A stretch of 64,000 nt of DNA from Platanthera guangdongensis (Eukaryota > Streptophyta > Magnoliopsida > Asparagales > Orchidaceae), in the NCBI GenBank assembly GCA_039583875.1, contig CM077151.1, forward strand, positions 111,122,609 to 111,186,608, in the 5' to 3' direction. Shown in pieces: positions 53,301 to 62,887 of the stretch (within the stretch, counting starts at the first letter, position 1; the number at the start of each line of letters is the position of its first letter). A program made the translations under genes and the position numbers. The notes below the pieces were generated by a model, which did not search any database, was not told the DNA's origin, and saw only the letters and a list, made by a program, of their open reading frames with translations.

Positions 53301-56227
53301 TGATGAATTGTAAATATACGTACTTTTGTGTATATTAATTTAGTTATTTTCATTTATTTTCGTCCTTTTACCTGTTTTTGTTTAATAAATTGTTCCTTTT
53401 ATTGTAAATATTTTGCTAACTTAATTTATTTTATTTTTCAGAAAAATTCCAAAATTTGCAAAAAAAAGTCAAGTCACTCCCGTGTACTGTTGGTCACGCC
53501 CGTGACCAGGGTGGACCCGTCAAATTCTAGCGAAATCAGCGATTTTTGAAGAGAAAAGCTCGACATGCCCGACGTCACGCCTGTGTCATTTGACACGGCC
53601 CGTGACCCCAACCCGTGTCACGCGCGCTCGACGTTTTCAGCTCGATGACCGTCGACAACCCGACATGCCTGGAGTCACGCCCGTGACCTGGGGTATGACT
53701 TCTCCACCTAACTCGACAAAAATGCGCACGACGTTTTCCGCTCGACGAATGTCAACACCTCCCCGACACGCCCCGTATAGACAGAGACACGGGCGTGTCG
53801 CCGCGTGTACTTCTCCAACTGGCGGACAAGACCTGCACGGCGACATTTCAACGCAACCTGCGCCCAGTTATACCTCCCCGACAAGCCCGTAGTCATGCCC
53901 GTGACCTGAGGCGTGACCTCCACGTGACCGACACGTGTCCTGCAGAAGTCAACTTTGATGTCAAATCTCGTCGACCGCCATTTGCATAGTGCTGACACGC
54001 CCCCTGACACGCCCATGTCAGAGGGCGTGTCCCATGAAATTTTTTGTCTATAAATTCCAGCCTTCTGCTTGTAATCCTGTTCCACTTTTTGGGCCATTTT
54101 GTATAAGGTGTTATGCTGCTGGGATGAATTCCAAGTCTATGTAAGGGATATTTCTCCCCCTCTTCTTAGCTTTTATTTTTGTGTCTTTGTAACTCGTCCT
54201 TTTATTTAATAAAATGTATTTTTCTTCTCTTATTATGGCCTTGGAATGGATCTACGCAACTCTCCTTTTATGCAATCTTATTTATTTTTGTTTTAGCTTT
54301 ATTTTTTCTTATCTTTAAAATGCGTGTGTGAGTGTATGAGTATAGTTTTTTTTACTTTAATGTTTTCATTAATTTTACTTAGACTTGTTTAGATTAGGTT
54401 TTTATAGCTTTCTATTTCATTGTTATAAACCCGTAAAATTGATTTCAAAGTGATTTTCATTTCTTTTAACTTAGATTTATCTTTTTAGGTTGTAAAACTT
54501 TTTTTTTATTTTCACTTTATTTTCACTTTTTAATCATTTTTACGGAGTTATAGGAATGAATATATAGTAGTTATAATTTTTCGAGCATTTCAATTTTTGT
54601 TTTAAACTTTTGGTCCTTTTAATTTTTCGTCGTCTTTTTATGCATCTCTACCGCATTCTAGCGGTTGAAATGTAGTCGTTTTAATTTTTCCATCACTTCA
54701 ATTTTTGCGTTTATTTGCAAACCTTTTTGCTCGTTTAATTTTTATTTTAGCTTTTTATGCATTTGTACCGCATTCTAGTGGTAGAAATGCATTCGTTTTA
54801 ATTTTTAGGTAACTTAATTTTTATTCACTTATGTACGTGTGCGCATTTATTTTTGCCTACTCGTTAAGAGTTAAATGGCGAATTGTTTTACTTTATTCAA
54901 GTAGAGTGCGTGTGTTTTACTTTTCTACAGTGTGGAGTGTGTTTTACTTTCTGTAGAGTGGGTGCATTTATTTAGTCCTACTAGTTTGAGTAGGACCCGC
55001 ATTGATTTTCTCCTACTCATTTGAGTAGGACTTGTATGTGTGTATTTCATTTCATGTCGAGTGTGTGCGTAAGTTTTAATTTTTATCAATTGTGTACATG
55101 CGTTGCATTTACTTTGTCCTACTCGTTTGAGTAGGGCTCGCTTTCATTTCTCCCGCCCACGCATTTGCGTCGGGACTCGCACTTTAATGCTTTCATTTCA
55201 ATCCTACTCGTTTGAGTAGGACTTGCAATTTACTGCTTTCTTAGTGCTTTATTTTACCTCTTTAATTTCCTGCTTTCCATTTTCTATTTTCTTTATTGCT
55301 TTCACCGCCTGCCGTCCCCATTCCGATGAGTGGCTAACCATTCTTAGTCCTCAATATCGAAGAGCATTGGGACAGATAAAATAGCCTTAAATAATTAAAG
55401 GTCCTGTTTTTCCAATTAATTAAATTACTTAAGGTTTGTCTAGGGTTTACGATGCGTAGGACAACATATCGATGTGTGGGCCCTATTTCCGTAGTCCATA
55501 TGCTAGCTAGCCGAGAGGCCGTGCATATGGACTGATCATCCCTTGGTAAAGAGAGTTCCGCACTAACCATCGAGAGAGGAGACGCGCAAACTCTACCGGA
55601 TTGGGTTCCCCACCCAATAGCAGGGTTCTTAGCGTAATGCGGGTGTTAAGAGGAATCCTTTGTCGGACTAACATTCGGTCAAATAGTCTTAGCGTTCAGG
55701 TGAGCGATAGTCCTAGAGATAAGTGAGCTCATTCTAGTGGAACCTCCATGGCCAAGTATCCGCCTTAATTAATTTGAAAATTAGGATCTCTTTTTATTAA
55801 AAGTTTATTTTAGTTCAAATTTTATTCTATTCCGTCGCGCTAAGCTCATCATCGGCTTCCCCTTTAATGCTTTCATTTTCTGTCATTTTATTATATATAT
55901 ATAAAAACCCGACAAGTAATTATCGGTAAAATAATAGTCCCCTCCAGCGAAGAGTAGAAATAATCGAACCGACCCCGAGAACAATACGACCTCGATATTC
56001 CACACTGGAATATCCTGTACTACACGCGATAGGTGCACTTGCCTCCTTTCGTTAAAACTCGATCAAAACCGTTTTATATCCAAATTAATAAATCTGTGCA
56101 CCCCGTTTTCTAAATAAAAACCAATCACCTGCTTTCTTAAATAAACCGCCCGGGGCGCTCCGGGAATTCTCACCAATTTTTGGAGTTTTAACCGCATCAC
56201 GTTTTCGGACCTGATGCGAAAATATCA
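53301..56227 (+). repeat. 3' LTR of E (2927 bp)
   Basis: TGATGAATTG ... AAATATCA. It holds GACACG/CGTGTC and CTCGAC words (53480-54040), a TATA box at 54049-54055 and at least four CCTACTCGTTTGAGTAGG-type palindromes between about 54990 and 55225. An AATAAAA at about 54210 could serve as poly(A) signal. No protein-coding frame supported. Confidence 0.85.
54049..54055 (+). promoter_or_regulatory. TATA box of E 3' LTR
   Basis: TATAAAT in TTTGTCTATAAATTCCAG, just after the palindrome-rich block. The corresponding part of the 5' LTR is deleted, so E could not be transcribed from its own 5' LTR any more. Confidence 0.6.
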
Positions 56228-56759
56228 ATTACCTGTCGACCTTACTTCTCAGTCCGCGCAACCTCCTCTCTGGCACCACCTTTCCTTAGCTGCCAGCTTC
56301 CCCCTATGTACCCTTTAGTTATTTTCCATGTAAAGGTGTAAATCAAGCTGTAATACTCAATATTAATCAAAGGAAAGCCCATCGCAAGAGTGGCATTTAA
56401 GTCACAGCGGGCGAAGTCTGCAGTTGTCGCTGCTAGTGGCCCCCTTTCTTCTTCTCAGCCCAACTCTCTCGGCGTCAACCTGCATGCACAACCGTCAAAG
56501 TAACTGCCTGCTCGGCAGCCCCTGATCAACATTCCCTATCATCTCAGCACTCGGATCAACACAGCTCTCCTCTATCCCTGCAACCCTTGAACAAGCATTT
56601 GCTCCACTCTCGAGCACTCAAAAGCTTTCTCCTCACCTCTATCACTACAACCATCAATCTCTTCACCTCATCTCCTGGCTCGTGAGACCGAACACACCAC
56701 GTTAGCTGCTGGTGCTCGCGACAACCCATTACTCTCCCCTCATCCGTTTTCGTGCATCA
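56228..56759. repeat. LTR-like fragment H, right part
   Basis: CTCAGTCCGCGCAAC at the start, then GTAATACTCAATATTAATCAAAGG, resembling the poly(A) region of the C LTR. Probably the continuation of 42246-43776. No gene seen. Confidence 0.35.
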
Positions 56760-57115
56760 ACAAAAAGCATGTAAATTTTAAATATGACATAAGTACCTCA
56801 TTCTAACTCACGAACTCCTGCTAATTTCAACAAAAGAGAGGTCAAAGTAGGTAAATTTAAAATATAACGCGAGTACCTGAAGTGAACTTGTGAACACCTG
56901 CTAATCTTTGCAAAGGAGAAGTCAAAAGCAGGAGAATTTAAAATATAACGCGAGTACTTGATGTGAAATCACGAACAGCGGCTAATCTCTACGAAAGAGA
57001 AGTTAAAGCAGGTAAATTTAAATTATAACACGAGTGCCTGAAGTGAACACGTGAACACCTGTTAATTTCTACAAAAAGTGAGGTCAAAAAAAGGTAAATT
57101 TAAAATATAACGCGT
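56760..57115 (-). repeat. About 83 bp tandem array 2, inverted relative of array 1
   Basis: GTAAATTTAAAATATAACGC-type starts lie near 56772, 56853, 56936, 57021 and 57100, a period of 81-85. The reverse complement of the unit (CTGCTTTTGACTTC, TTGCAAAGATTAGCAG, CACTTCAGGTACT) aligns with the 85 bp unit of array 1 (CTGCTTCTAACTC, TTGCAGAGATCAGCAG, CTTTCAGGTACTT) at roughly two bases in three. Confidence 0.75.
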
Positions 57116-57715
57116 AACTCTTGTAGAACTGCTAGATAAATTGTTGTTAATCTTATTGTACCATTAACACCTTCTTGTACCTGCTTATACTATTTATTAT
57201 ACTTTGTACTCTTGCTCTTTTCTCTGCACGGTACCGAGGAGTCACCGGGGGAGCAGATGTGAAGCTACTTAGTCTTTTCGACTAACGGTTGCTACGTCTT
57301 CCTTTTTAGGAGGTCACCCCACATGTAGAGTAGACGCAGACTTTGCAGTAGGACAGCCAGGCCAGGACGACAGGGCCTGAAGTGAAGGTGCCGCCGCTAC
57401 TGTTGGTTACTGATGTGAGTGTTGAGCGACTCTGATGTAGCCCTTTGGGCAATTATTAGATGTACTATGATATTATAGAAGCATGTTTTAGCTTCTCTAT
57501 TTTGATGTACTTTGGACTTATATACTTGTGTGGATTTGACTTCTCTTTATTATATTTTGGTTGGGTTGGCATATGTATTGATATTGGCTATAGACGGCGG
57601 AACAGGCATCTTGTGGTACAGGTTGGCCCGTATGCTAATGCCACCACAAGGCGACTGTTCTAGGCATAAGACCCCCTTCGTGCCATGTTTTGGGATCTGG
57701 GAGGGGGGTCTTACA
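57116..57715 (+). repeat. Tekay-like LTR 3' end, relic related to A
   Basis: Sequence and layout follow the last 650 bp of the A LTR: GAACTGCTAGA, then TTACTCTT and CACGGTACCGAGGAGT, a TTTTTAGGAG acceptor-like stretch, GGCATAAGACC and GGGGGGTCTTACA. No PBS follows (AAACATGGGCAG), so the neighbouring interior is gone. Confidence 0.7.
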
Positions 57716-57975
57716 AAACATGGGCAGAATTCTTTCCCTATAACTAGTGAATACCTACCTTGACACATTCAAACAAGAACATGGAGTATAGATTCACTAC
57801 CTGAAAAATAATGTACATAAAGACATTGGATAGATTCACTAGGATATTACCCAAGAGCCATCCTTCAAAACCAAGGGACTCCTCAAGGGATAAAAGACAG
57901 CAAGCTGCTGAAGTAGACAGTTCCTCCTGCTCTAAACCTGAGCTAGGAACTACCCCCTATTGATGTTGGTTTATA

Positions 57976-59525
57976 GACAGACATAACCCTAAGTCTCTCC
58001 TCAACAAACATTCAACTCCATGATACTATTGTACATGTTGATAAAATCCATGCCAGTCCTAGATCAGGACATGTTTTAAAGAATGCCACTGAAGAAGAGG
58101 TTATTGTAGAAGATGAGACAGGTATGCCTGACACTGATGGTGTTGTAGCAATTGAAGGTATCCCTGCTACAGAAGAAAACCATGAGGCTCCTGAGGCATT
58201 AGACATATACCATGATATTTCAAGCCCAGAGAAGGATGCTCAGTGTGAGGGGGAGCATAATGAGATGGATTTGACAACCTTGGACAAAGTTATCAACAGA
58301 TTAGTTGAGTCTATACCCACTACAGGTAATACTAACACCCTCTTAATTTGCAGTGATAATACAACTTTAGCTAAGGAAACGGCTCCTTCTACAGGTACTG
58401 TAGTTGAGGGGGAGTCTTCACAGGTCCCTGCTCTGATAGAAGTCCCTCCTTATATAATCCAACTTCCCACTACCCAAATCTCTGATGAGCCACTCCTAAA
58501 CCATATCAAAGCACTCCTGAATGCTTAGAAAACAACCCTCAAGGAATATGTTGACCTCTCATTTGACAAGCTAAGGGATGAATTGTTAACTGAAGTTAAG
58601 GAATATAAAGAAGTGATCTCTCACTTAAACAAACAAGTCACCACCTAGGTTTGATATGGCTGGAACTGCTGGTATAAAGCTGACCACCCTCATGAAATAC
58701 ATGGAAACAAGCCAGAAATTCTCTACAACTGCCATTGGATATGTCAAATATTTTGTGTGTACAACTGATGAGGTGATCAGGGGTGCAGCAGATCATGTAA
58801 ATCAGCATGTCATCAATGTTTCTCTCCACTCTATGGAGCAGGCAATACTTCTGAAAAATGAGCTGCTCACTAACAATGAGAGAATATTCCAATCTATATC
58901 AAGCAGAAATGAAGCCAACACCTCCTTACTACAAACAACCATCCTTGAAGGAGGCAAAACGGGGGAGAGCAGCCATGCTAAGACAGCAGGACTCATTGAA
59001 GATCAAGCACTCAATATAGTTCAAGGTACTATGGTGGCACTGCACCTGACCCTACTGGATAAAAAGAGGCCAGAGGATCTAGACTTTCCAGCACAGGCTA
59101 GAGTTGTATAGGATGCACAACTTGCTGCCAGAAGAAAAAGGGAAGGGACTCAGATGGCTGAAGAGTTCATGTCCAAGAGGAGAGCTGAGAACAGAGATGA
59201 TCCAGACTATGAACAGCTAAGTGATGCCTCTGAATCTATCATCATAAATGTTTAGGTTAGCCATGGACAAGTTCTAAAGAACATTGATAGTGTATATCCT
59301 TCTGAGTAATGGATAAAGAATTTGGAAAGCAATTCCCTAAGGGAAACAGTATTCAAAGAAAATCTGGTAAGGAAGAGAAATCCTAAGAAAATGCCTTCAA
59401 GATATATTCCAAAGTCATTCCTTTACTTCAAAAGGCAGAAGAACAAAGCTGAAAACTTGAAGAAGATTGCTATAAATAAGGATGTTGATGCAAGCTCATC
59501 AAAGAATAGTTGTTATAGGGTTTAG
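57976..59525 (+). pseudogene. Sirevirus env-like reading frame (broken)
   Basis: One frame (with stops) reads from about 57976 through GMPDTDGVVAIEGIPAT (58124), a Thr/Ser/Glu-rich part, KEYVDLSFDKLRDELL, TEVKEYKEVISHLNKQV (coiled coil), then TAG and MAGTAGIKLTTLMKYMETSQ (58656). It continues with another helical stretch, and a basic end RKRNPKKMPSRYIPKSF. In-frame TAG or TAA codons fall near 58526, 58647, 59109, 59253 and 59307; several could be former CAG or TGG. I see no signal peptide or convincing membrane segment, so env is only a positional label. Function unknown. Confidence 0.6.
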
Positions 59526-59859
59526 GGTCAGGCTTCTTTAAAATATTTTATCAATATCTTGTAATGTATATCAACAGTGTAGGAATTTAAAATCTCTATC
59601 AAAGAAATTAATATAAGTTGGCCTTGACTATATTGATGTGGCAAATGTGTATGAAATTATCATTTATATATCTGTGTTTAATGAATATGCTATTCTTTGA
59701 TAGATATCTTGTAATCACAAGTTTTTCTACTGATGTTAGACTAAAGCTCTCTAAATTAGTTAATGATTAGGTATATCTTAATCATAATGTTTATCTTGTA
59801 AATGATTGAAAATTCACCGGTACTATTGTTCATTCAATAATAGTGTTAAGCCATCTCAT

Positions 59860-59872
59860 CTAGGGGGAGTAT
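59860..59872 (+). promoter_or_regulatory. Polypurine tract of S2
   Basis: CTAGGGGGAGTAT two bases before the LTR start at 59875. Bases 59526-59859 are AT-rich and carry nothing else I recognise. Confidence 0.7.
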
Positions 59873-60139
59873 CTTGTACTGGGATGGCTAGTTGTCATGA
59901 TAAAGTCTTATCAGGCCTATCATGATATTTTTTTTGTGTTGATGCACCTTAGCATGGATAGGTGTTCTGCCTTCTTCAAATATGGGGAGATTATTGGGAA
60001 TTGTGACCTACAATTTTCCTCAGGATTTGAAGAGGCATCACCAATCATGCTAAGGGGCATAATATATTTGATGTGTGCTTAAGTTCATGCATGCAGAAAG
60101 TCCATTATTGGACAAGTGAAGAAAATAAGTATACTGGAA

Positions 60140-60860
60140 GATCCAGAATTCATCGAGCTCAGCTCACAGTCGTCTAGCTCAGCTCAGCATTCGTCGAGAC
60201 AGGTGAAGAAAAAGAGTATACTAGAAGATCCAGAATTCGTCGAGATCAGCTCAAAATTCATTGAGCTCAGCTCACCATTCGTCGAGCTAAATTCAGAAAT
60301 GTGGGACTCAGAATTCTTCGAGTTCAGCTCATCATTCGTCGAGCTGAGCTCACCATTGTCAAGCTAAATTCAGAATTTGGGATTCAGAATTCGTCGAGCT
60401 CAACCAACAGATCATCGATCTTAGCACAACATCGTGCTAAAGCCAGGAAAATTGACTAAGGTAAAACCACTGAGACAGCTGAGACAGCTGAGAAGTATGT
60501 CTCAGTATAACTGCTGAGACAAAACAAGCTGGAATTTTTTAAGTCCAGAAGCGTTGAGTGAAGCAGTTTCACTCAACGCTTCTAATAAAGAAAGAGGTGC
60601 TAAAACAATTGAGAGAAAAACCGCTGAGACAGAAAATATGTGTCAGCTGTGAAACAGAAACCGCTGAGATCGTTGAGAAGAAACCGCTGAGACATGAGAT
60701 AGTCTCAGTTGTGAAAGAAGAAACCACTGAGATAGTTGAGAATGAAGCACTGAGACCAAACCAGCAGAATTTCTCTAAGTCCAGAAGTGTTGAGAGAGGC
60801 AGGATTCAATCAACGCTTCTAATAAAGAGCCAAGATAGATGGTGTTGAGTAACTTAACAT
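60140..60860. repeat. GAGCTCAGCTCA and CTGAGAC repeat fields in S2 LTR
   Basis: The first part alternates AGAATTCGTCGAG with the palindrome-like GAGCTCAGCTCA (period about 23 and multiples). The second part repeats CCGCTGAGACAG with AACCACTGAGAT variants. Both build up from GAG/CTC words, giving local inverted repeats upstream of the promoter. Confidence 0.75.
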
Positions 60861-61544
60861 CACTCAACGCCTACTGAAGATCTGAGAGATTTATCTCTGA
60901 GTCAGTTGTTTCATTTTAATTATCTTATATAAATTCCTGCAGGATTCAGTTTATCTGAATCTGAGCTATATGGTCTTTTGGCCTGAGTGTAGGTGACTAA
61001 TTAGTCACTGAGGAAGGTGCCCTGCTAGGATACTGAGGTAGGATCCAAGTGTGGATCTGAGAGCAAGGTTGTCCTCCCAGCCTGAGTAGTAGGCCTTAGA
61101 AATAAGGCTGAGTAGGTGACTGGTGAGTCACTGAGCTGTAGGTAACAAGTGTGTCACTGAGTTGTAAGCCTTGGGGAGGCTGAGCTGTAGGTGTCTGTAA
61201 TGGCACTGAGGTAGGTACCTAGATAGGTACTGAGTTATAGAGTGCTGCAGCACTATGAGAGTAGGGCTTTGTGCCTGAAGTTATAGGGTTAAAAAGCCTG
61301 ATTTATAGGCTTTAGAGATAAGGCTGAGGTAGGTGGTCAGTGGAGCACTAAGCTGTAGGAGCACTACAGGATCTAAGGTAGGAACCTATGTGGTTCTGAG
61401 GTAGGGTTCTAAAGAGAACCTGAGTGTAAGGCTGAGGTCCTGAGGTGTAAGCTCTGAGGAGCATATTGATGTAGTTTGTGCCTAGTCCAACAAAATAGTT
61501 GGATAGATGGGAGGGAAAGTGGACGTACCCAATTATGGAACCAC

Positions 61545-61552
61545 TATAAATA
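61545..61552 (+). promoter_or_regulatory. TATA box of S2 LTR
   Basis: TATAAATA in AACCACTATAAATACTT, after the repeat fields and before the C-run. A second TATATAAA lies at 60926-60933 and could be an alternative. Confidence 0.55.
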
Positions 61553-61738
61553 CTTATGTGTTGTGTTGTATTGCTTGTTCTTTTCTTATATTACAGGTGC
61601 TAAGGACAAGCTCTCGAACACTTAGTTAGAAAATCGCCAAAAGACTTAAATGTTTTCAGAGACCTATTCCCCTCCCCCCCCCCCCCCCCCCCCCCCCCAC
61701 CTCTAGGTGATTTGCTAACCTTAAGTAAATAACTTTCA

Positions 61739-62887
61739 AGGAGTAATGTAAAATGAGTCTTGGAAGAATCCCCGAGGCTAGGGCAAGATTTCGGCCAAAA
61801 CTGTGTAAGTTGGTTCAGCGGCTTAAGGGAAATTCGACCAGTTAGGTAAGTAGAAATCGTAGAGTATTGTTGGTCAATTCGTCGAGTATCTTGGGTCAGT
61901 TTGGCAAGTATCGTCGAATCTCCTTATGGCAATTTCGTTGAGTATGAGTTTAGCAGCTTTAGTCTGATTCATCGAATATCTAGGTCTTTCGTTCGATATC
62001 GGTAGTGCGGTGTCGATAGAAGCTCAATTCATCTAGCATAATCGACAAATCGCCAAGTATAGTCTAGACTTATACGTGTCGAGTGGCCTGAGAAGCCAAG
62101 GGAATTTCGGCGTATATCATTAGAATTCGTCGATTATCGTCTAGTCATTTTGCCGAGTAATGTAGAATTCGTCGAGTATCGTCGGTTAATTTTCGCCGAG
62201 TGTTGTAGAATTCATCGAGTATTGTGGCAGTTCGTCGGGTATACTCGCCAAATTTGCCAGGACTTGGAGATTTTTGCCGATTTTGGTCTGATTCGTTAAG
62301 TTTGGTCCTTATGGTATATTTTGGGTATTTTTGTCCCGTTTGTCATGGGAAGTGTTGGGTTTGGTATTTGGATTTTACGGGGTTTGGTTGCGGTTTATTT
62401 TTGTATTGAAGGTATATTTGGTATGGTCATGGTTGACTGTGGATATTTGACCCTATTGGGTTTATGACTGTGGGCGTGCTGGGTATGTTCCCACCACCAT
62501 AGGTGTCAGCTTTCCCCGGTGTTAGGTGTGTCAAGGTATAAGTCCACCTTCCTTTGGATCCTTGTAGGGTTTGTGACTGTTGGTGTGTTGGTAGGTTCCC
62601 ACCACTGCAGGTGCCGGTTTTCCCTAATGGGTTTGTTTAAGTTTGTGAATGTTGGTGTGTTGGGTAGGTTCCCAACACTACAGGTGTCGGTATTTCTCCA
62701 GTGATTTTATTTATAAAAGTTATGAGCATACTATTCCTGATACCTATATTTACTTATGTACACGTTTCTTAAAGCATAGTACTTTATCGCACTTGGTGTA
62801 AATTTTCCTACTCTTGGAGTCGGTAAGTTAGCTTTTACCCTTGTTTGATTTCTTATTCAGCCGAGGTTGTCAGCTTTTCCTTATAGT
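61739..62887. other. Unassigned interval with two repeat fields
   Basis: 61840-62240 repeats AATTCGTCGAGTATCGT-like words at irregular 20-45 base steps. 62450-62710 has three diverged copies of a 65-75 bp unit (GGGTTTGTGACTGTTGGTG and GGTTCCCACCACT words). Probably part of an LTR, perhaps that of the F family, but the ends could not be found. No gene seen. Confidence 0.5.

Larger units (their letters stand above)
43777..56227 (+). mobile_element. Non-coding Athila/Tat-like element E (LARD-like) with nested F1 and D3
   Basis: Two LTRs with ends TGATGAATTG and AAAATATCA flank an interior with a tRNA-Asp-type PBS and a polypurine tract but no gag or pol. The 5' LTR is in two pieces (43777-43962 and 48148-48848) because F1 lies in it. 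The interior (48849-53300) is about 2.5 kb without the D3 solo LTR. The size and lack of genes fit a large retrotransposon derivative that depends on Athila/Tat relatives. Confidence 0.78.
57716..61738 (+). mobile_element. Sirevirus S2, 3' part (env-like region and 3' LTR)
   Basis: A degraded env-like region (57976-59525), about 350 bp of AT-rich sequence, a polypurine tract and an LTR (59875-61738) whose C-run and CCTCTAGG motif near the end match the S1 LTR. No gag or pol remains. Sireviruses are the Copia branch with an extra env-like frame after pol, which supports the placement. Confidence 0.75.
59875..61738 (+). repeat. 3' LTR of S2 (1864 bp)
   Basis: TGTACTGGGATGG ... AACTTTCA. It contains GAGCTCAGCTCA and TTCGTCGAG repeats (about 60140-60410), CTGAGAC repeats (60460-60860), the CTGAGTTGTAGG field also seen in S1 (60960-61440), a TATA box (61545-61552) and a 25-C run (61674-61698). 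Confidence 0.78.

Noticed and set aside
43772..56232. Target-site duplication of E
   Set aside because: Flanks CTTGT and ATTAC do not match, so none is claimed; a rearrangement at one end or a misplaced border is possible.
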